Source: Xanthomonas arboricola (GTDB taxonomy: Bacteria; Pseudomonadota; Gammaproteobacteria; Xanthomonadales; Xanthomonadaceae). From it: DNA of 64,000 nucleotides. Shown here in pieces: positions 6,725 to 16,327 of this stretch; within the stretch, counting starts at the first letter, position 1; every line of letters begins with the position of its first letter. The stretch covers positions 1 through 64,000 of the forward strand of contig NZ_MIGY01000004.1 of NCBI RefSeq assembly GCF_002940665.1. Reading direction: 5' to 3'. Under the pieces are notes generated by a model, which saw only the letters and a program-made list of their open reading frames with translations, made no database searches and had not been told where the DNA came from. Both the position numbers and the translations under genes were made by a program.

Positions 6725-8824
6725 TCAGGCAACGCGCAGCCTGTGCATTACATCAGCGCTGCCATCGCGCGCCTCCGCCACAAACGCACTCACTGCATCC
6801 TCTAGCTGCGCGGCATGGTCGCCCATGGCGCGTGCGGCGGCGCTGGCGTCCTGCATGCGGGTGACGCCGTCGCGCATGTCGGCGTCTACGCCGGCGAGGG
6901 TGTGATGCACCTGCGCGATGCTGCCGGCTTCCTGTTGCGAGGCGACGGCGATCCTGCTGAGCGTGCTGCTGACCTGGCCGATGGTGGCGACGATGTGCTG
7001 CATGCCTTCGCCGGCGTGGCGCACCTGCTGCACGCCGGCCTGCATATGCGTGACCGATTCGCCGATCAGCGTCTTGATCTGGCTGGCGGCGGTGGACGAG
7101 CGCAATGCCAGCGCGCGCACTTCGCCGGCGACCACGGCAAAGCCGCGGCCTTCTTCGCCGGCGCGTGCGGCTTCGACGGCGGCATTCAGGGCCAGGATAT
7201 TGGTCTGGAAGGCGATGCCGTCGATGACCGAGACGATGTCCTGGATGCGGCGCGAGGCCTGTTCCATCTGCTGCATGGTGCCCATCGCCTGGTGCATGGT
7301 GTCGCCGCCGCTGCGTGCGGCCTCGGAAGCGGCGGCAGTGAGCTTGTCGGCGTCGGCCGCCTGCGCGGTGTGCTCCTGCATGGTGCCGAGCACGGCCTGC
7401 ATCTGGGTGGCGGTGCGGCCCAGGGTGGCCGACTGCCGCTGCACCTGCTGCTCCAATGCATCGTTGCGGGTCAGGATGTGGCCGGCGGCGTGATTGATCG
7501 CGGTGCTGGAGCTACGAATCTGCGTGATGATGCGCGCCAACTCGTCGGCGGTGGCGTTGGCGTTGCGCTTCATCTGCTCGAACACGCCTTCGCAGTGGCG
7601 GTCGATGCGCTGGGTCAGATCGCCACGTGACATCGCCGCCAGCATGCGGCGCATGTCCTGCAGACTGTCGTCGGTGATGGCCAGGAACTGGTTGACGCCC
7701 TCGGCCAGCTGGCCGAGTGTGCCGCTCCTAGCATTTCCCCGCAGACGGGCACTGAGCTCGCCACGCGCAGCCTGCGCAATGACCGTGGCAAGTTGCTCCT
7801 CCAGCGCCAGGTCCTGGGTGCGGTCCTGCCACTCCACCACCACGCCCAGCGAGGCGCCGTCGTCATCGCGGACCGGGGTGATGTTTTCCTGCAGTTGCAA
7901 CGCCGCCAGCGCGCGCGTTTTGCTGCTGCCTGCGTCATGCCCCAGCTGCACCGCATCGGCCAGTGCGGTGTGCAGCACATGCGCATCGACCTGCGCGCTC
8001 AGTTGCTGGAACGACTGATTGCGATAGATGGCAGCGCCCTGCCCGTCGACGATGGCCACCGCCATTGCCGATGCATCCAGCGCCAGGCGGATACGGCGAT
8101 TTTCCAGCAGCAGCTGCTGCTGTTGGGCGAGGCGCTCTTCCACCTGCACGCTCATGCGCACCAGCGCCTGCGCCAGCGAGCCGCTGCGGAAGGGCTGCTG
8201 CAGGATGGCCGGCGGCAAGGTGGCGCCGGTGGCCAGGGTGTCGGCCAGTTCGGCCAGCGCTTCGGCCTCGTGGTCGAGGGCATCGACCTGACGGCGCAGC
8301 TGGATGGCCATCACACAGACGAAGGCGGTTTCGACGATCACGTAGCCGGCATGCAGCACCACGATGCCGAAGCCGCTGCCGACGGTGAACGCCTGCACCG
8401 GCAGGCCGCGCGATTGCAGCCAGTAGAACGCCAGGTGATGCACGGCGATGGCGCCTGCGGCGACCACCACCGGCAGCCAGTCGCGGTAGTACAGCAGCAG
8501 CGCCAGGATCACGAACACGCCAAAGTGCATTTCCACCAGGCCATGCGCCTGCTGGATGGTGGCCGCGACCAGGGCCATCAGCACCAGCGCGTTGGTGATG
8601 CGGGTCAGGCGCGTGCCGGGGTTGGCCTGCACTTGCCAGGCCATCAGCAACAGGCTGGGCAGCGTGACCGCCAGAGACGTGGTCCATTGACCCTGGTACC
8701 AGGCCAGGCCCAGCGAGCCGACGCTCTGCAGCACGGCCAGCCACAGAAACAGCCGGTCGGCCTTGATCGCCAGGCGGCTGGCGTAGGTGGAGGTCGGCGG
8801 TGCCGATGCGAGCAGTTCCATCAT
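6725..8824 (-). CDS. Methyl-accepting chemotaxis protein with polytopic membrane sensor (699 aa)
   Basis: Starts MMELL at an ATG overlapping the stop of the upstream gene as ATGA. Residues about 20-185 form roughly six membrane helices in place of the usual two-helix periplasmic sensor. A PAS-like segment follows (around [22 protein letters not shown], residues about 255-360), then a linker. The C-terminal signalling domain carries the conserved hairpin tip [19 protein letters not shown], which contacts CheA and CheW. The protein should signal to the flagellar or a related chemosensory array from a membrane-embedded or cytoplasmic cue. Translational coupling to the upstream small protein suggests a shared function. 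The ligand is unknown. Confidence 0.92.
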   Translation of the reverse strand: MMELLASAPPTSTYASRLAIKADRLFLWLAVLQSVGSLGLAWYQGQWTTSLAVTLPSLLLMAWQVQANPGTRLTRITNALVLMALVAATIQQAHGLVEMHFGVFVILALLLYYRDWLPVVVAAGAIAVHHLAFYWLQSRGLPVQAFTVGSGFGIVVLHAGYVIVETAFVCVMAIQLRRQVDALDHEAEALAELADTLATGATLPPAILQQPFRSGSLAQALVRMSVQVEERLAQQQQLLLENRRIRLALDASAMAVAIVDGQGAAIYRNQSFQQLSAQVDAHVLHTALADAVQLGHDAGSSKTRALAALQLQENITPVRDDDGASLGVVVEWQDRTQDLALEEQLATVIAQAARGELSARLRGNARSGTLGQLAEGVNQFLAITDDSLQDMRRMLAAMSRGDLTQRIDRHCEGVFEQMKRNANATADELARIITQIRSSSTAINHAAGHILTRNDALEQQVQRQSATLGRTATQMQAVLGTMQEHTAQAADADKLTAAASEAARSGGDTMHQAMGTMQQMEQASRRIQDIVSVIDGIAFQTNILALNAAVEAARAGEEGRGFAVVAGEVRALALRSSTAASQIKTLIGESVTHMQAGVQQVRHAGEGMQHIVATIGQVSSTLSRIAVASQQEAGSIAQVHHTLAGVDADMRDGVTRMQDASAAARAMGDHAAQLEDAVSAFVAEARDGSADVMHRLRVA

Positions 8825-9318
8825 GACAGCGACTCCACGGCACAGGGACAAGGGGACACCAGCGCGGCACCCGGGGTGCGCGCCAGGACATCGGGTAACC
8901 AGCGCGACCAATCCGCCGCGCCGGCCGTGCCGCACACCGCGCCGCCGTCTGCGGGGCCGGCGTAGCGCGGTTGGCCGTCGGCGCCGAGCAGCCACACGGC
9001 ATAGCCGCTGCCACGCAGCGCAGGGGTGTCGAGCATGCGCACCTGGCCGCCACGCGCACGTACCGCGTTGCTGAGCACGGCCCAGGCGCGATCGGCGGCC
9101 GGGTCGGTGCAGGCGCAGGCACCTGCGACGCCGATCAGCATCGGCGCCCGCTGCGCGGCCGGCAGGCTGGCCTGGACCTGCGCCCATGCACTGGCGACGT
9201 CATTGGCTTGCGCGTGGGGCGTGGTCCAGGCCACGGCGATCCAGCCGCACCACAGCGCGAGCAGGGCAGCGCCCAGGGTGCGTCGCGTTGAGGCGGACAG
9301 GGTGCCGAAGACGGGCAT
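8821..9318 (-). CDS. Membrane-anchored periplasmic protein, DUF6436/thioredoxin-like (165 aa)
   Basis: The N-terminus has one hydrophobic segment ([17 protein letters not shown]) acting as signal or anchor, followed by a periplasmic domain of about 120 residues. Visible features are [17 protein letters not shown], with a CxC pair, and a C-terminal [13 protein letters not shown], a second CxC. Repeated Cys pairs and the overall layout suggest a thioredoxin-like, possibly metal- or thiol-binding fold such as DUF6436; this is a tentative family call. It is first in a two-gene operon with the chemoreceptor and could be its periplasmic partner. Confidence 0.7.
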   Translation of the reverse strand: MPVFGTLSASTRRTLGAALLALWCGWIAVAWTTPHAQANDVASAWAQVQASLPAAQRAPMLIGVAGACACTDPAADRAWAVLSNAVRARGGQVRMLDTPALRGSGYAVWLLGADGQPRYAGPADGGAVCGTAGAADWSRWLPDVLARTPGAALVSPCPCAVESLS

Positions 9319-9820
9319 GGCGCAGCGGATTCGCGAGATAAGGTGAGCCCCTTATCGGATACCGGTGCATACGCTTGAGCCGGCTTGCGATTGAAATTAG
9401 CGATGGCAGCGATAGCATGCGTCAGGCCCGTTACGCCGCAAGGGTTTGCAGGCGACACGCGTCGTGCTTGCGCTGGCGGACGTTTATCCGGCGAGGGATT
9501 TTGTGAGTACGCGTTCACAGATCGACGGCGTGTCTGCCGCGTTCGTGGCAGGCCGTGGTGGCTGTGATGTCGTCACTCTGGAGTCGGGTCCAGGTGCCAG
9601 GGCGTGCCCTCGACAGCGGCGATGCATGGCGAGTCCGCCACTGAGCCGCCTACGCTTCCGGGCCCGAGTATCGATGCCTCGACAGAGCACGCCTGGCAGA
9701 CGTGGAATCCATCCACCCGCTGCGCCTAGTGCAAGCGCGTAGGCGGTCAACCAACGCGCCGAGGCGCCCACCTGGCAGGTCAGCGCCGTCAGCTCGCTTG
9801 CCGATGCTGCAGGCCGGCGC
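9319..9820. other. 502-bp intergenic region
   Basis: Between the promoter side of the chemoreceptor operon and the 3' end of the HxlR gene. It should contain the minus-strand promoter of the operon. Open frames on both strands lack ribosome-binding sites and protein-like composition. I see no repeat, RNA gene or recognisable operator. Confidence 0.45.
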
Positions 9821-10255
9821 TTACGCCATTGCTTCGTCGGCATCCAGCGCAACCGCCGGCTGCTGGGCATGATCGAAGCGTTCGCGTGCGGAGCGGATGG
9901 CCGCATGGTTCTCGCCTGCCCAGTTGAGCAGCTGCGAGATCGGGCCGAGCAGCGCCACGCCGAGCTTGGACAAGGCATATTCCACGCTGGGCGGCTTGGT
10001 CGCGTAGACCTTGCGGGTGATCATGCCGTTGCGCTCGAGGTTGCGCAGGGTCTGGGTCAGCATGCGCTTGGAGATGTCCGGCACGGCGCGCTGGATGGCG
10101 CTGAAGCGGGAGGGGCCGGGGATCAGCGTCAGCAGGATCAGCATGGTCCATTTGTCGCCGATCTGATCGAGCACGTCGCGCACCGGGCACTTGGTGGCGT
10201 CGAACGGCATGCCTTGCAGGGACGGCGGCGGCGGAAACAGAGCAATCGCGTTCAC
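9821..10255 (-). CDS. HxlR-family transcriptional regulator (144 aa)
   Basis: A winged-helix regulator of the HxlR/YtfH type. The conserved Cys-containing opening [20 protein letters not shown] is followed by [30 protein letters not shown], the recognition helix and wing. HxlR proteins often sense electrophiles or quinones through that cysteine. The likely start is GTG at 10255; an internal ATG at 10210 is an alternative. It is divergent from a quinone oxidoreductase gene of the QorB type, the same pairing as E. coli ytfH/ytfG, so it very likely represses that gene and itself. Confidence 0.9.
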   Translation of the reverse strand: MNAIALFPPPPSLQGMPFDATKCPVRDVLDQIGDKWTMLILLTLIPGPSRFSAIQRAVPDISKRMLTQTLRNLERNGMITRKVYATKPPSVEYALSKLGVALLGPISQLLNWAGENHAAIRSARERFDHAQQPAVALDADEAMA

Positions 10256-10349
10256 TGGGATATCTCACGGTAACCAGGGGGTGGAAAACTGCCTCCTTGC
10301 GGAGGTTCGAACGGCCCTGACAATAGGTGCGCGGACCAAGAGTCTAGAT

Positions 10350-10379
10350 AGTAGACCACACCTCTTATCAATACCTACT
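10350..10379. promoter_or_regulatory. Candidate HxlR operator before the quinone oxidoreductase
   Basis: AGTAG at 10350-10354 and CTACT at 10375-10379 form an inverted repeat with half-sites about two helical turns apart, directly upstream of the qorB-type start codon in the divergent intergenic region. It also overlaps where a ribosome-binding site would lie. The assignment is positional only. Confidence 0.35.
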
Positions 10380-10389
10380 GGAGTTCACC

Positions 10390-11277
10390 ATGGCACACAC
10401 CTCTCCCCTGATCCTCGTCACCGGCGCCAGCGGGCAGCTGGGCGCATTGGTGGTCGAAGCACTGCTGGCGCGTGTCCCGGCCGCTCGGATCGTAGCAACG
10501 GCCCGCGATACTGCGTCACTCGCACAGTTCGCAAAACGCGACATCACCGTGCGTCGCGCCGACTACGCGGACCCGCAGAGCCTGGATCAGGCCTTCGCAG
10601 GCGTGGGCCGGGTGCTGCTGGTGTCGTCCAATGCGGTGGGCGAACGCGTGCCGCAGCACCGCAACGTGATCGAAGCCGCCAAGCGTGCCGGCGTGGAGTT
10701 ACTGGCCTATACGAGCGTGCTGCATGCCGATACCAGCACGCTGGCACTGGCACCCGAGCATGTGGCTACCGAGGCGCTGCTGCGCGAGAGCGGCGTGCCG
10801 CACGTGCTGCTGCGCAATGGCTGGTACACCGAGAACTACACCGGCTCGATCGCGGCCGAGGTGGCGCATGGCGCGGTGATCGGCAGCGCCGGCGAGGGCA
10901 GGATCAGTGCGGCCACGCGTGCCGACTATGCCGAGGCCGCCGCAGCGGTGCTGGCCGCCGACACGCCGCAGGCCGGCAAGGTCTACGAACTTGCCGGCGA
11001 TACTGCCTTCACGATGGCCGAGTATGCCGCCGAGGTGGCGCAGCAGTCGGGCAAGCCGGTGGCCTATCACGACCTGCCCGAAGCCGACTACGCGGCGGCC
11101 TTGGTGCAGATCGGCCTGCCGGCTGCATTCGCACAGGTGCTGGCGCAGTGCTCGGCATCCTCGCGCGGCGGCAGCCTGTTCGACGACAGCCACACGCTGA
11201 GCCAGCTGATCGGCCGCCCGACCACCGCGCTGCGCGATGCGGTGGCGGCGGCCTTGCAGGCGACACCGGCCGGCTGA
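10390..11277 (+). CDS. qorB: NAD(P)H:quinone oxidoreductase, NmrA-like SDR (QorB type, 295 aa)
   Basis: The N-terminal Rossmann motif ILVTGASGQLGALVVEALL binds NAD(P)H. The chain continues as an atypical short-chain dehydrogenase of the NmrA/TMR group, with LLRNGWYTENYTGSI in the active-site region and a C-terminal domain that shapes the quinone pocket. Length fits the family. QorB (YtfG) proteins reduce quinones and are induced by electrophile stress. The neighbouring divergent HxlR regulator supports this role. Confidence 0.88.
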   Translation: MAHTSPLILVTGASGQLGALVVEALLARVPAARIVATARDTASLAQFAKRDITVRRADYADPQSLDQAFAGVGRVLLVSSNAVGERVPQHRNVIEAAKRAGVELLAYTSVLHADTSTLALAPEHVATEALLRESGVPHVLLRNGWYTENYTGSIAAEVAHGAVIGSAGEGRISAATRADYAEAAAAVLAADTPQAGKVYELAGDTAFTMAEYAAEVAQQSGKPVAYHDLPEADYAAALVQIGLPAAFAQVLAQCSASSRGGSLFDDSHTLSQLIGRPTTALRDAVAAALQATPAG

Positions 11278-11612
11278 GCCGAGCCGAGCCCTGGCACGGT
11301 GCTGCTCGACAGCCCGCAGCAGCATCGGCCCGGCGCTACGCCGCGCGGTGCGTGACCCGGCAAAGGCGGGCATGACCCCGCCTTTGCCATGTTTCTGAGT
11401 CATCGTCCCTTGCCCACGCGTTGGCGACGACGACAGCACGCCATGGCCGTGCCAAGCACGCGCTTCGGCCTTTGCGTTGGCAGCTGCTCCTGGCGGCACC
11501 ATCTGCCCATGGCACCGCAGGTCCGATGGCCGGCGGCAGCAACCAAAGCGTCACATCCGCGCCTGATGCCCGCGCCGCGCACCGCTGGGCCCGCCTTCTG
11601 CACGTCGCACAA
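11278..11612. other. Intergenic stretch upstream of the PhoB site cluster
   Basis: 335 bases with GC-rich sequence between the quinone oxidoreductase and the PhoB half-site cluster. There are no protein-like frames with a start signal. A dyad near its 5' end (GCAAAGGCGGG and CCCGCCTTTGC around 11357-11389) could terminate transcription from qorB. Confidence 0.45.
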
Positions 11613-11641
11613 CTGACACGCGCCAGACACGCAGCTGACAC
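11613..11641 (+). promoter_or_regulatory. Upstream PhoB half-sites (three, 11-bp spacing)
   Basis: CTGACAC at 11613, CAGACAC at 11624 and CTGACAC at 11635 repeat every 11 bases, separated by four bases. This is exactly the geometry of tandem Pho-box half-sites (consensus CTGTCAT). Together with the downstream box they form five half-sites before the porin gene. Confidence 0.65.
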
Positions 11642-11666
11642 AGCGTTGCGCTGTGCGGGGCCGCCG

Positions 11667-11684
11667 ATGTCACCAAACTGACAT
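11667..11684 (+). promoter_or_regulatory. Pho box of the phosphate porin gene
   Basis: ATGTCAC and CTGACAT are separated by CAAA, a 7-4-7 arrangement close to the Pho box consensus. TATAAC at 11695-11700 lies ten bases downstream and fits the -10 hexamer of a PhoB-activated promoter, in which the box replaces the -35. The start codon is about 130 bases further on. PhoB-dependent induction under phosphate starvation is inferred. Confidence 0.78.
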
Positions 11685-11828
11685 CAAATCTAAATATAAC
11701 TGCACGCATTGCCGCACCGTCAGGACGACCGGGCGCCTGGTGGGCGTGCCGGCGCCGTGTTCGCCGCCCGCCGGGCAGCGCCGGCCTGACGCTGCCGCCG
11801 ACCCGTTTCCCTTGCACGAGCCGGACCA

Positions 11829-13274
11829 ATGAAAAAACGCAATCTCGCCACTGTCCTGTGCGCCCTCAGCGCGACCGCCAGCGGCAGCACGCTGGCCGCC
11901 GAGCTGGAGCTGTACGTCGACCGCAAGACCAAGCAGATCTTCGCCGAGCCGGCCCCAGGCCGCGACAAGCTGGGCAAGTTCGTGCAGGTGGACGAGAACG
12001 GCAAGCTGCCGGCGTCGGCAATGCCTGCCGCACCGGCCTTGCCGCCCGCCCCTGCGGCAGCGGCGCCTGCCGACACCGCCATCGCCCAGGCCGCACCTGC
12101 ACCGGTACCGGCTGCGGCACCGGCCAAGGCTAGCGAGGCCGGCAAGAAGTGGTACGACAAGCTGAGCCTGCGCGGCTACACGCAGATCCGCTACAACCAG
12201 GGCATCGGCGGCGACGCGCAGGATCTGCGCGCACCCGGCGACCGCTTTATCGGCAACGACCAGAGCCTGGGCATCCGGCGTGCGCGCCTGGTGCTGAGCG
12301 GCGATCTCAACGAGCACGTGTCGCTGTACTTCCAGCCGGACTTTGCGAGCACGCCGACCGGTTCGACCACCTCCAACTTCGCGCAGCTGCGCGATGCGTA
12401 TGCCGACATCTACTTCGACAAGAAGCGCGAGTACCGCGTGCGCGTGGGCCAGTCGAAGATGCCGTACGGCTGGGAGAACCTGCAATCCAGCCAGAACCGT
12501 CTCACCCTGGACCGCGCCGACGCGCTCAACTCTGGCCTGCGCGACGAACGCGATATCGGTGCGGTGTTCTACTACAGCCCCACCGTGGCCAAGGGCCGCT
12601 TCCAGGATCTGGTCAAGTCGGGCCTGAAGGGCTCGGGCGACTACGGCGTGATCGGTGCCGGCGTGTACAACGGCCAGGGCGCCAACCGCGCCGAGCGCAA
12701 CGACAGCATGCATGCGGTGGTGCACGCCACCTACCCGTTCAAGTTCGCCAACGGCCAGTACCTGGAAGTGGGTGCCGATGCCTACAGCGGCCGCTTCGTG
12801 CCGACCGCGGCGGCAGTCAACATCGGTGGCCGCAGCTTCACCCCGGCCATCACCGACCCGAACGGCTACACCGACCAACGCGTGGCCGCGCACATCATTT
12901 ATTACCCGCAGCCGTTCGGCCTGCAGGCCGAGTGGACGGTGGGCCGCGGCCCGGAGCTGGATGTCGCACAGCGGCGCATCCGCACCCGTTCGCTGAGCGG
13001 CGGCTACGTGCAGGCGATGTACAAGCACGATGGCAGCTACGGCACCTTGCTGCCGTACCTGAAGTGGCAGACCTACCGCGGCGGCTCCAAGTTCGACACC
13101 AATGCACCGCGCATGCGCCTGGACGAGGTGGAAGCCGGCGTCGAGTGGCAGCCGATGGATGCGCTGGAACTGGTGTTCGCCTATTCGAAGATGAAGCGCA
13201 CCGACGTCACCACCGCGCCGTATCCGGTGGTGGAAGGCGACTTGCTGCGGCTGCAGTTGCAGGTCAATTACTGA
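11829..13274 (+). CDS. Phosphate-selective porin OprP/OprO family (481 aa)
   Basis: The signal peptide ends near SGSTLAA. A Pro/Ala-rich linker at residues about 60-105 precedes the barrel, which starts at WYDKLSLRGYTQIRYN. The rest alternates short beta strands and ends in LLRLQLQVNY, with the C-terminal aromatic used by the BAM machinery. VGQSKMPYGWENLQSSQNRL is a typical Porin_O_P segment. These trimeric outer-membrane channels take up phosphate or polyphosphate. The clustered PhoB sites upstream agree with that job. It appears monocistronic, with a strong palindrome after its stop. Confidence 0.92.
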   Translation: MKKRNLATVLCALSATASGSTLAAELELYVDRKTKQIFAEPAPGRDKLGKFVQVDENGKLPASAMPAAPALPPAPAAAAPADTAIAQAAPAPVPAAAPAKASEAGKKWYDKLSLRGYTQIRYNQGIGGDAQDLRAPGDRFIGNDQSLGIRRARLVLSGDLNEHVSLYFQPDFASTPTGSTTSNFAQLRDAYADIYFDKKREYRVRVGQSKMPYGWENLQSSQNRLTLDRADALNSGLRDERDIGAVFYYSPTVAKGRFQDLVKSGLKGSGDYGVIGAGVYNGQGANRAERNDSMHAVVHATYPFKFANGQYLEVGADAYSGRFVPTAAAVNIGGRSFTPAITDPNGYTDQRVAAHIIYYPQPFGLQAEWTVGRGPELDVAQRRIRTRSLSGGYVQAMYKHDGSYGTLLPYLKWQTYRGGSKFDTNAPRMRLDEVEAGVEWQPMDALELVFAYSKMKRTDVTTAPYPVVEGDLLRLQLQVNY

Positions 13275-13295
13275 GCCCTGCACCGTGATGGAAGA

Positions 13296-13329
13296 CCAAC
13301 AAGCCCCCGCATGCGGGGGCTTGTTGGTG
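13296..13329. terminator. 34-nt perfect palindrome after the porin gene
   Basis: ACCAACAAGCCCCCGCA is followed immediately by its complete reverse complement, giving a 17-bp stem. No U-tract follows on either strand. It separates the porin from the convergent mesD gene and could be a bidirectional terminator or mRNA end stabiliser. Confidence 0.65.
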
Positions 13330-13426
13330 GTTGCGTCGCTAGCCTTGGTGGCCGCTTGCGTCGGCAGGATGGCGCTAGCCGCGGCCCTGTTGCTTTGGCC
13401 GCCGACCCAGCGCCGGCACCGGCGCG

Positions 13427-14458
13427 CTAGCGGGCTGCCAGTTCTGCGCGAATGATGTCTGCGCCTGCGCTGAGGGCCTTGAGCTTGCCTCTTGCAACAT
13501 CCCGGGCCAGAGGCGCCATTCCGCAGTTGGTGGACGGGTAGAGCTTGTCGGCATCGACGAAGCGCAACGCCTTGCGCAGCGTATCGGCCACTTCTTCCGG
13601 TGTTTCGATCGTATTGCTCGCCACATCGATGGCCCCGACCATCACCTTCTTGCCGCGTACCAGTTCGATCAGGTCGATCGGCACGTGCGAGTTGTGGCAC
13701 TCCAGCGAGATGATGTCGAGCGTGGATGTCTGCAGCTTGGGAAACGACTCTTCGTACTGACGCCACTCCGACCCCAGGGTCTGCTTCCAGTCGGTATTGG
13801 CCTTGATGCCGTAGCCGTAGCAGATGTGGACGGCGGTCTCGCACTTGAGCCCTTCGACCGCACGCTCGAGGGTGGCAACACCCCAGTCGTTGACCTCGTC
13901 GAAGAAGACATTGAAGGCCGGCTCGTCGAACTGGATGATGTCCACGCCGGCCGCTTCAAGCTCCCTGGCTTCCTGGTTGAGGATGACGGCAAATTCCCAC
14001 GCCAGCTTTTCGCGGCTTTTGTAGTGCGCGTCAAAGAGGGTGTCGATCATCGTCATGGGGCCGGGCAGCGCCCATTTGATCGGCTGGCGGGTCTGCTGGC
14101 GCAGGAACCTGGCATCGTCCACAAACACCGGCCTGGGGCGGCTCACCGGGCCAACGACGGTGGGGACGCTGGCGTCATAGCGATTGCGGATCCTGACAGT
14201 CTCGCGCTTTTCGAAATCCACGCCGCTGAGGTGTTCGATGAAGGTAGTGACGAAATGCTGGCGGGTCTGCTCGCCGTCGCTGACGATATCGATGCCGGCG
14301 TGCTGCTGTTCCTGCAGCGACAGGCGCAATGCATCCTGCTTGCCTTCGATCAGTTCCTCGTCCTGCAGCTTCCAGGGCGACCAGAGTTTCTCCGGCTGTG
14401 CGAGCCAGGACGGCTTGGGCAGGCTGCCGGCGGTGGAGGTAGGGAGCAGCTTTTTCAT
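13427..14458 (-). CDS. mesD: MesD, folate-independent core methionine synthase (343 aa)
   Basis: This equals only the C-terminal catalytic barrel of cobalamin-independent methionine synthase; the N-terminal folate-binding half of MetE is absent. The zinc ligands are visible as His and Cys in AVHICYGYG, Glu in ISLECHNSH and Cys in STNCGMAPL. GIDIVSDGEQ and IDIIQFDEPAF are family motifs for homocysteine binding. It lies 28 bases downstream of mesX, its known partner. MesD with MesX makes methionine from homocysteine without methyl-folate or B12 but needs oxygen; the methyl donor remains undefined to my knowledge. The start ATG is unambiguous. A short distance on the other side is the convergent porin gene. 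Confidence 0.9.
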   Translation of the reverse strand: MKKLLPTSTAGSLPKPSWLAQPEKLWSPWKLQDEELIEGKQDALRLSLQEQQHAGIDIVSDGEQTRQHFVTTFIEHLSGVDFEKRETVRIRNRYDASVPTVVGPVSRPRPVFVDDARFLRQQTRQPIKWALPGPMTMIDTLFDAHYKSREKLAWEFAVILNQEARELEAAGVDIIQFDEPAFNVFFDEVNDWGVATLERAVEGLKCETAVHICYGYGIKANTDWKQTLGSEWRQYEESFPKLQTSTLDIISLECHNSHVPIDLIELVRGKKVMVGAIDVASNTIETPEEVADTLRKALRFVDADKLYPSTNCGMAPLARDVARGKLKALSAGADIIRAELAAR

Positions 14459-14486
14459 GATGAGTGGTGTCTTGCGTTCTTGTTGA

Positions 14487-15470
14487 TCAGACAGCGTGGT
14501 GAGAAACCCACTGCGCGAGAATCTTGCCGTAGGGCCTGATGAAGTGCTCCTCGGTGAATTTGCCCTGTGTCACCGCGAGCTGGCTGCGCTCTTCCCGGTC
14601 GTAGACGATCTGGGTAGAGGAATAATCCTGATGCTTCAGGCTCGGCTGGTAGACGGCCCCCGCCGCGGAATTGGCGTTGTAGATTTCCGGGCGGTAAATC
14701 TTCTGGAACGTCTCCATGGTGCTGATGGTGCCGATCAGCTCCAGATTGGTGTAGTCGTTGAGCAGGTCGCCGAAGAAGTAAAAAGCCAGCGGGGCGACAC
14801 TGTTGGGAGGCATGAAATAGCGCACCTGCAGGCCCATCTTTTCGAAGTAGCGATCGGTCAGGGAAAACTCGTCCTGCCGGTATTCGATGCCGAGCACGGG
14901 GTGCCGGTTGCCGGTTCGGTGATAGACCCTGCTGCTGGAGACGCTGATGCAGATGACCGGCGGCTTGGCAAAACGCGCCGTATAGGCGTCCGAGTCCACG
15001 AAGTGCTTGAACAGCTTTCCGTGCAGGCTGCCGAAATCATTCGGGATGCTGAAGCCGGATGCGTCCTGATTGTGCGCCGGCAGCAGCACGCTGAAATCGT
15101 AGTCGCGCACGTAGGAGGAAAAATTGTTCCCTGCAATGCCATCGATGCGCGCGCCACTCGTCTTGTCGAGGATGCTGGGTTTCAATATCTCGATCAGCGG
15201 AAATGCATCGCCGCTTTCGTTCTCGCCGATGTTCATCTCGACAGAGATGATGTCCAGCTCCACCGCGTAGCGGTCGCGGGTGGGGTTATCCCAATGCGCC
15301 AGGTCGTTGCAGCGGTTGTTGATCATCGCAAGCGTGTTGCGCAGGTTTTCCTGCCGACGCTGCCCCCTGGCCAGGTTGGCAAAGTTCGTCGTGTTGCGCG
15401 TATTGGCCGCGGGACGATAGTCCTCGTCAAACCGCTGACGTTTGATGCTGAAGGTGAATTCTTGAGTCAT
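14487..15470 (-). CDS. mesX: MesX, DUF1852 partner of MesD (327 aa)
   Basis: The whole chain matches the DUF1852 family in length and pattern, beginning TFSIKRQRFDEDYRPAANTR and containing VELDIISVEMNIG, ICISVSSSRVYHRTGNRHPVLGIEY and GKILAQWVSHHAV. DUF1852 proteins were named MesX because MesD cannot function without them. No cofactor motif is obvious, yet oxygen dependence and the flavin reductase gene upstream suggest a reduced-flavin-dependent step. It is the first gene of the mesX-mesD pair. Confidence 0.9.
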   Translation of the reverse strand: MTQEFTFSIKRQRFDEDYRPAANTRNTTNFANLARGQRRQENLRNTLAMINNRCNDLAHWDNPTRDRYAVELDIISVEMNIGENESGDAFPLIEILKPSILDKTSGARIDGIAGNNFSSYVRDYDFSVLLPAHNQDASGFSIPNDFGSLHGKLFKHFVDSDAYTARFAKPPVICISVSSSRVYHRTGNRHPVLGIEYRQDEFSLTDRYFEKMGLQVRYFMPPNSVAPLAFYFFGDLLNDYTNLELIGTISTMETFQKIYRPEIYNANSAAGAVYQPSLKHQDYSSTQIVYDREERSQLAVTQGKFTEEHFIRPYGKILAQWVSHHAV

Positions 15471-15636
15471 TGCAAGCTGACGCCTTGTTTCCGAAATTGA
15501 TTACGAGCGCAGGTCTGGGCGCAGGGGTGGATTCCTGCTGGATGGATGCCGGGACTTTGGATCTGCGGACAGTTGCCAACCGATCCTGTAGCCGGCGCGC
15601 CGTGTTGACCCGCCGAGCAACCGTGACCGGGTGGCC

Positions 15637-16230
15637 TCAGGCCGCGGCCACGTTTTCTGCGGCGATGGCACCTGCCTGCCGCGTCAATCCGATCAGCGGC
15701 AATGCCCGTTGCACCGCCAGCCTGGCCCGCTCGGCCAGGGCTTCGTTGTGCACGCGGTAGTCCAGGAAGTCGCGGTCGGTGGCATAGACGCCCAGCGGCA
15801 ACGTGCGTGCCTGGAAGAAGCTGAAAAGTGGCCGCAACTGATGGTCGATCACCAGCGCATGGCGCTCGCTGCCGCCGGTGGCCGCCAACAGCACCGGGGT
15901 GTCGATCAAGGCATCCTGGTGGATGAAGTCAAAGAAGTGCTTGAACAGCCCGGTGTAGGAGCCGCGATAGACCGGCGTGGTCACCACCACCACGTCCGCC
16001 TGCTCCACGGCGGCGAGTTCCTGCTCCACCGTCGCCGGCAGCTGCGAGCGCCAGACCGCACCGGCGAACTGTGGCGCCAACGCCCCGAGTTCGACCAGAT
16101 GTTGCTCGCACGGCACGGCAGCGGCGATCAGCGCCAGCAGGTGTTCGGCCAGGGCGACGGCCTTGGAGGGGCGCTGCAGCCCGCCGGAGACCGCGACGAC
16201 GCGGAGGGGGTGTGGCACGTTGACAGTCAT
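15637..16230 (-). CDS. NAD(P)H-dependent FMN reductase, MsuE-like (197 aa)
   Basis: A flavodoxin-like fold with the phosphate-binding opening VVAVSGGLQRPSKAVALAEHLL and the active-site loop VVTTPVYRGSYTGLFKHFFDF. This is the MsuE/SsuE group, which supplies free reduced FMN to a partner oxygenase. The ATG at 16230 is chosen because translation from a further upstream start would add an unrelated arginine-rich tail. It lies 166 bases upstream of mesX on the same strand and probably belongs to the same unit, delivering FMNH2 to MesX/MesD; that role is inferred from context. It is divergent from a LysR-type regulator. Confidence 0.9.
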   Translation of the reverse strand: MTVNVPHPLRVVAVSGGLQRPSKAVALAEHLLALIAAAVPCEQHLVELGALAPQFAGAVWRSQLPATVEQELAAVEQADVVVVTTPVYRGSYTGLFKHFFDFIHQDALIDTPVLLAATGGSERHALVIDHQLRPLFSFFQARTLPLGVYATDRDFLDYRVHNEALAERARLAVQRALPLIGLTRQAGAIAAENVAAA

Positions 16231-16291
16231 GCGGGTTGACCTGAAACGACGAACCCCGATGCTAGGGCTCGCATTCAATGAAGTAAAATGG

Positions 16292-16304
16292 TGTTATTTC
16301 AACA
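16292..16304. promoter_or_regulatory. LysR-type operator (T-N11-A) between flavin reductase and regulator
   Basis: TGTT-ATTTC-AACA is a perfect interrupted dyad of the LysR consensus form, centred in the AT-rich divergent promoter region. It is 24 bases upstream of the regulator start and about 60 upstream of the flavin reductase start. Likely autoregulation and control of the mes unit. Confidence 0.6.
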
Positions 16305-16327
16305 ATCCATGAATTCGGATCATCTGA

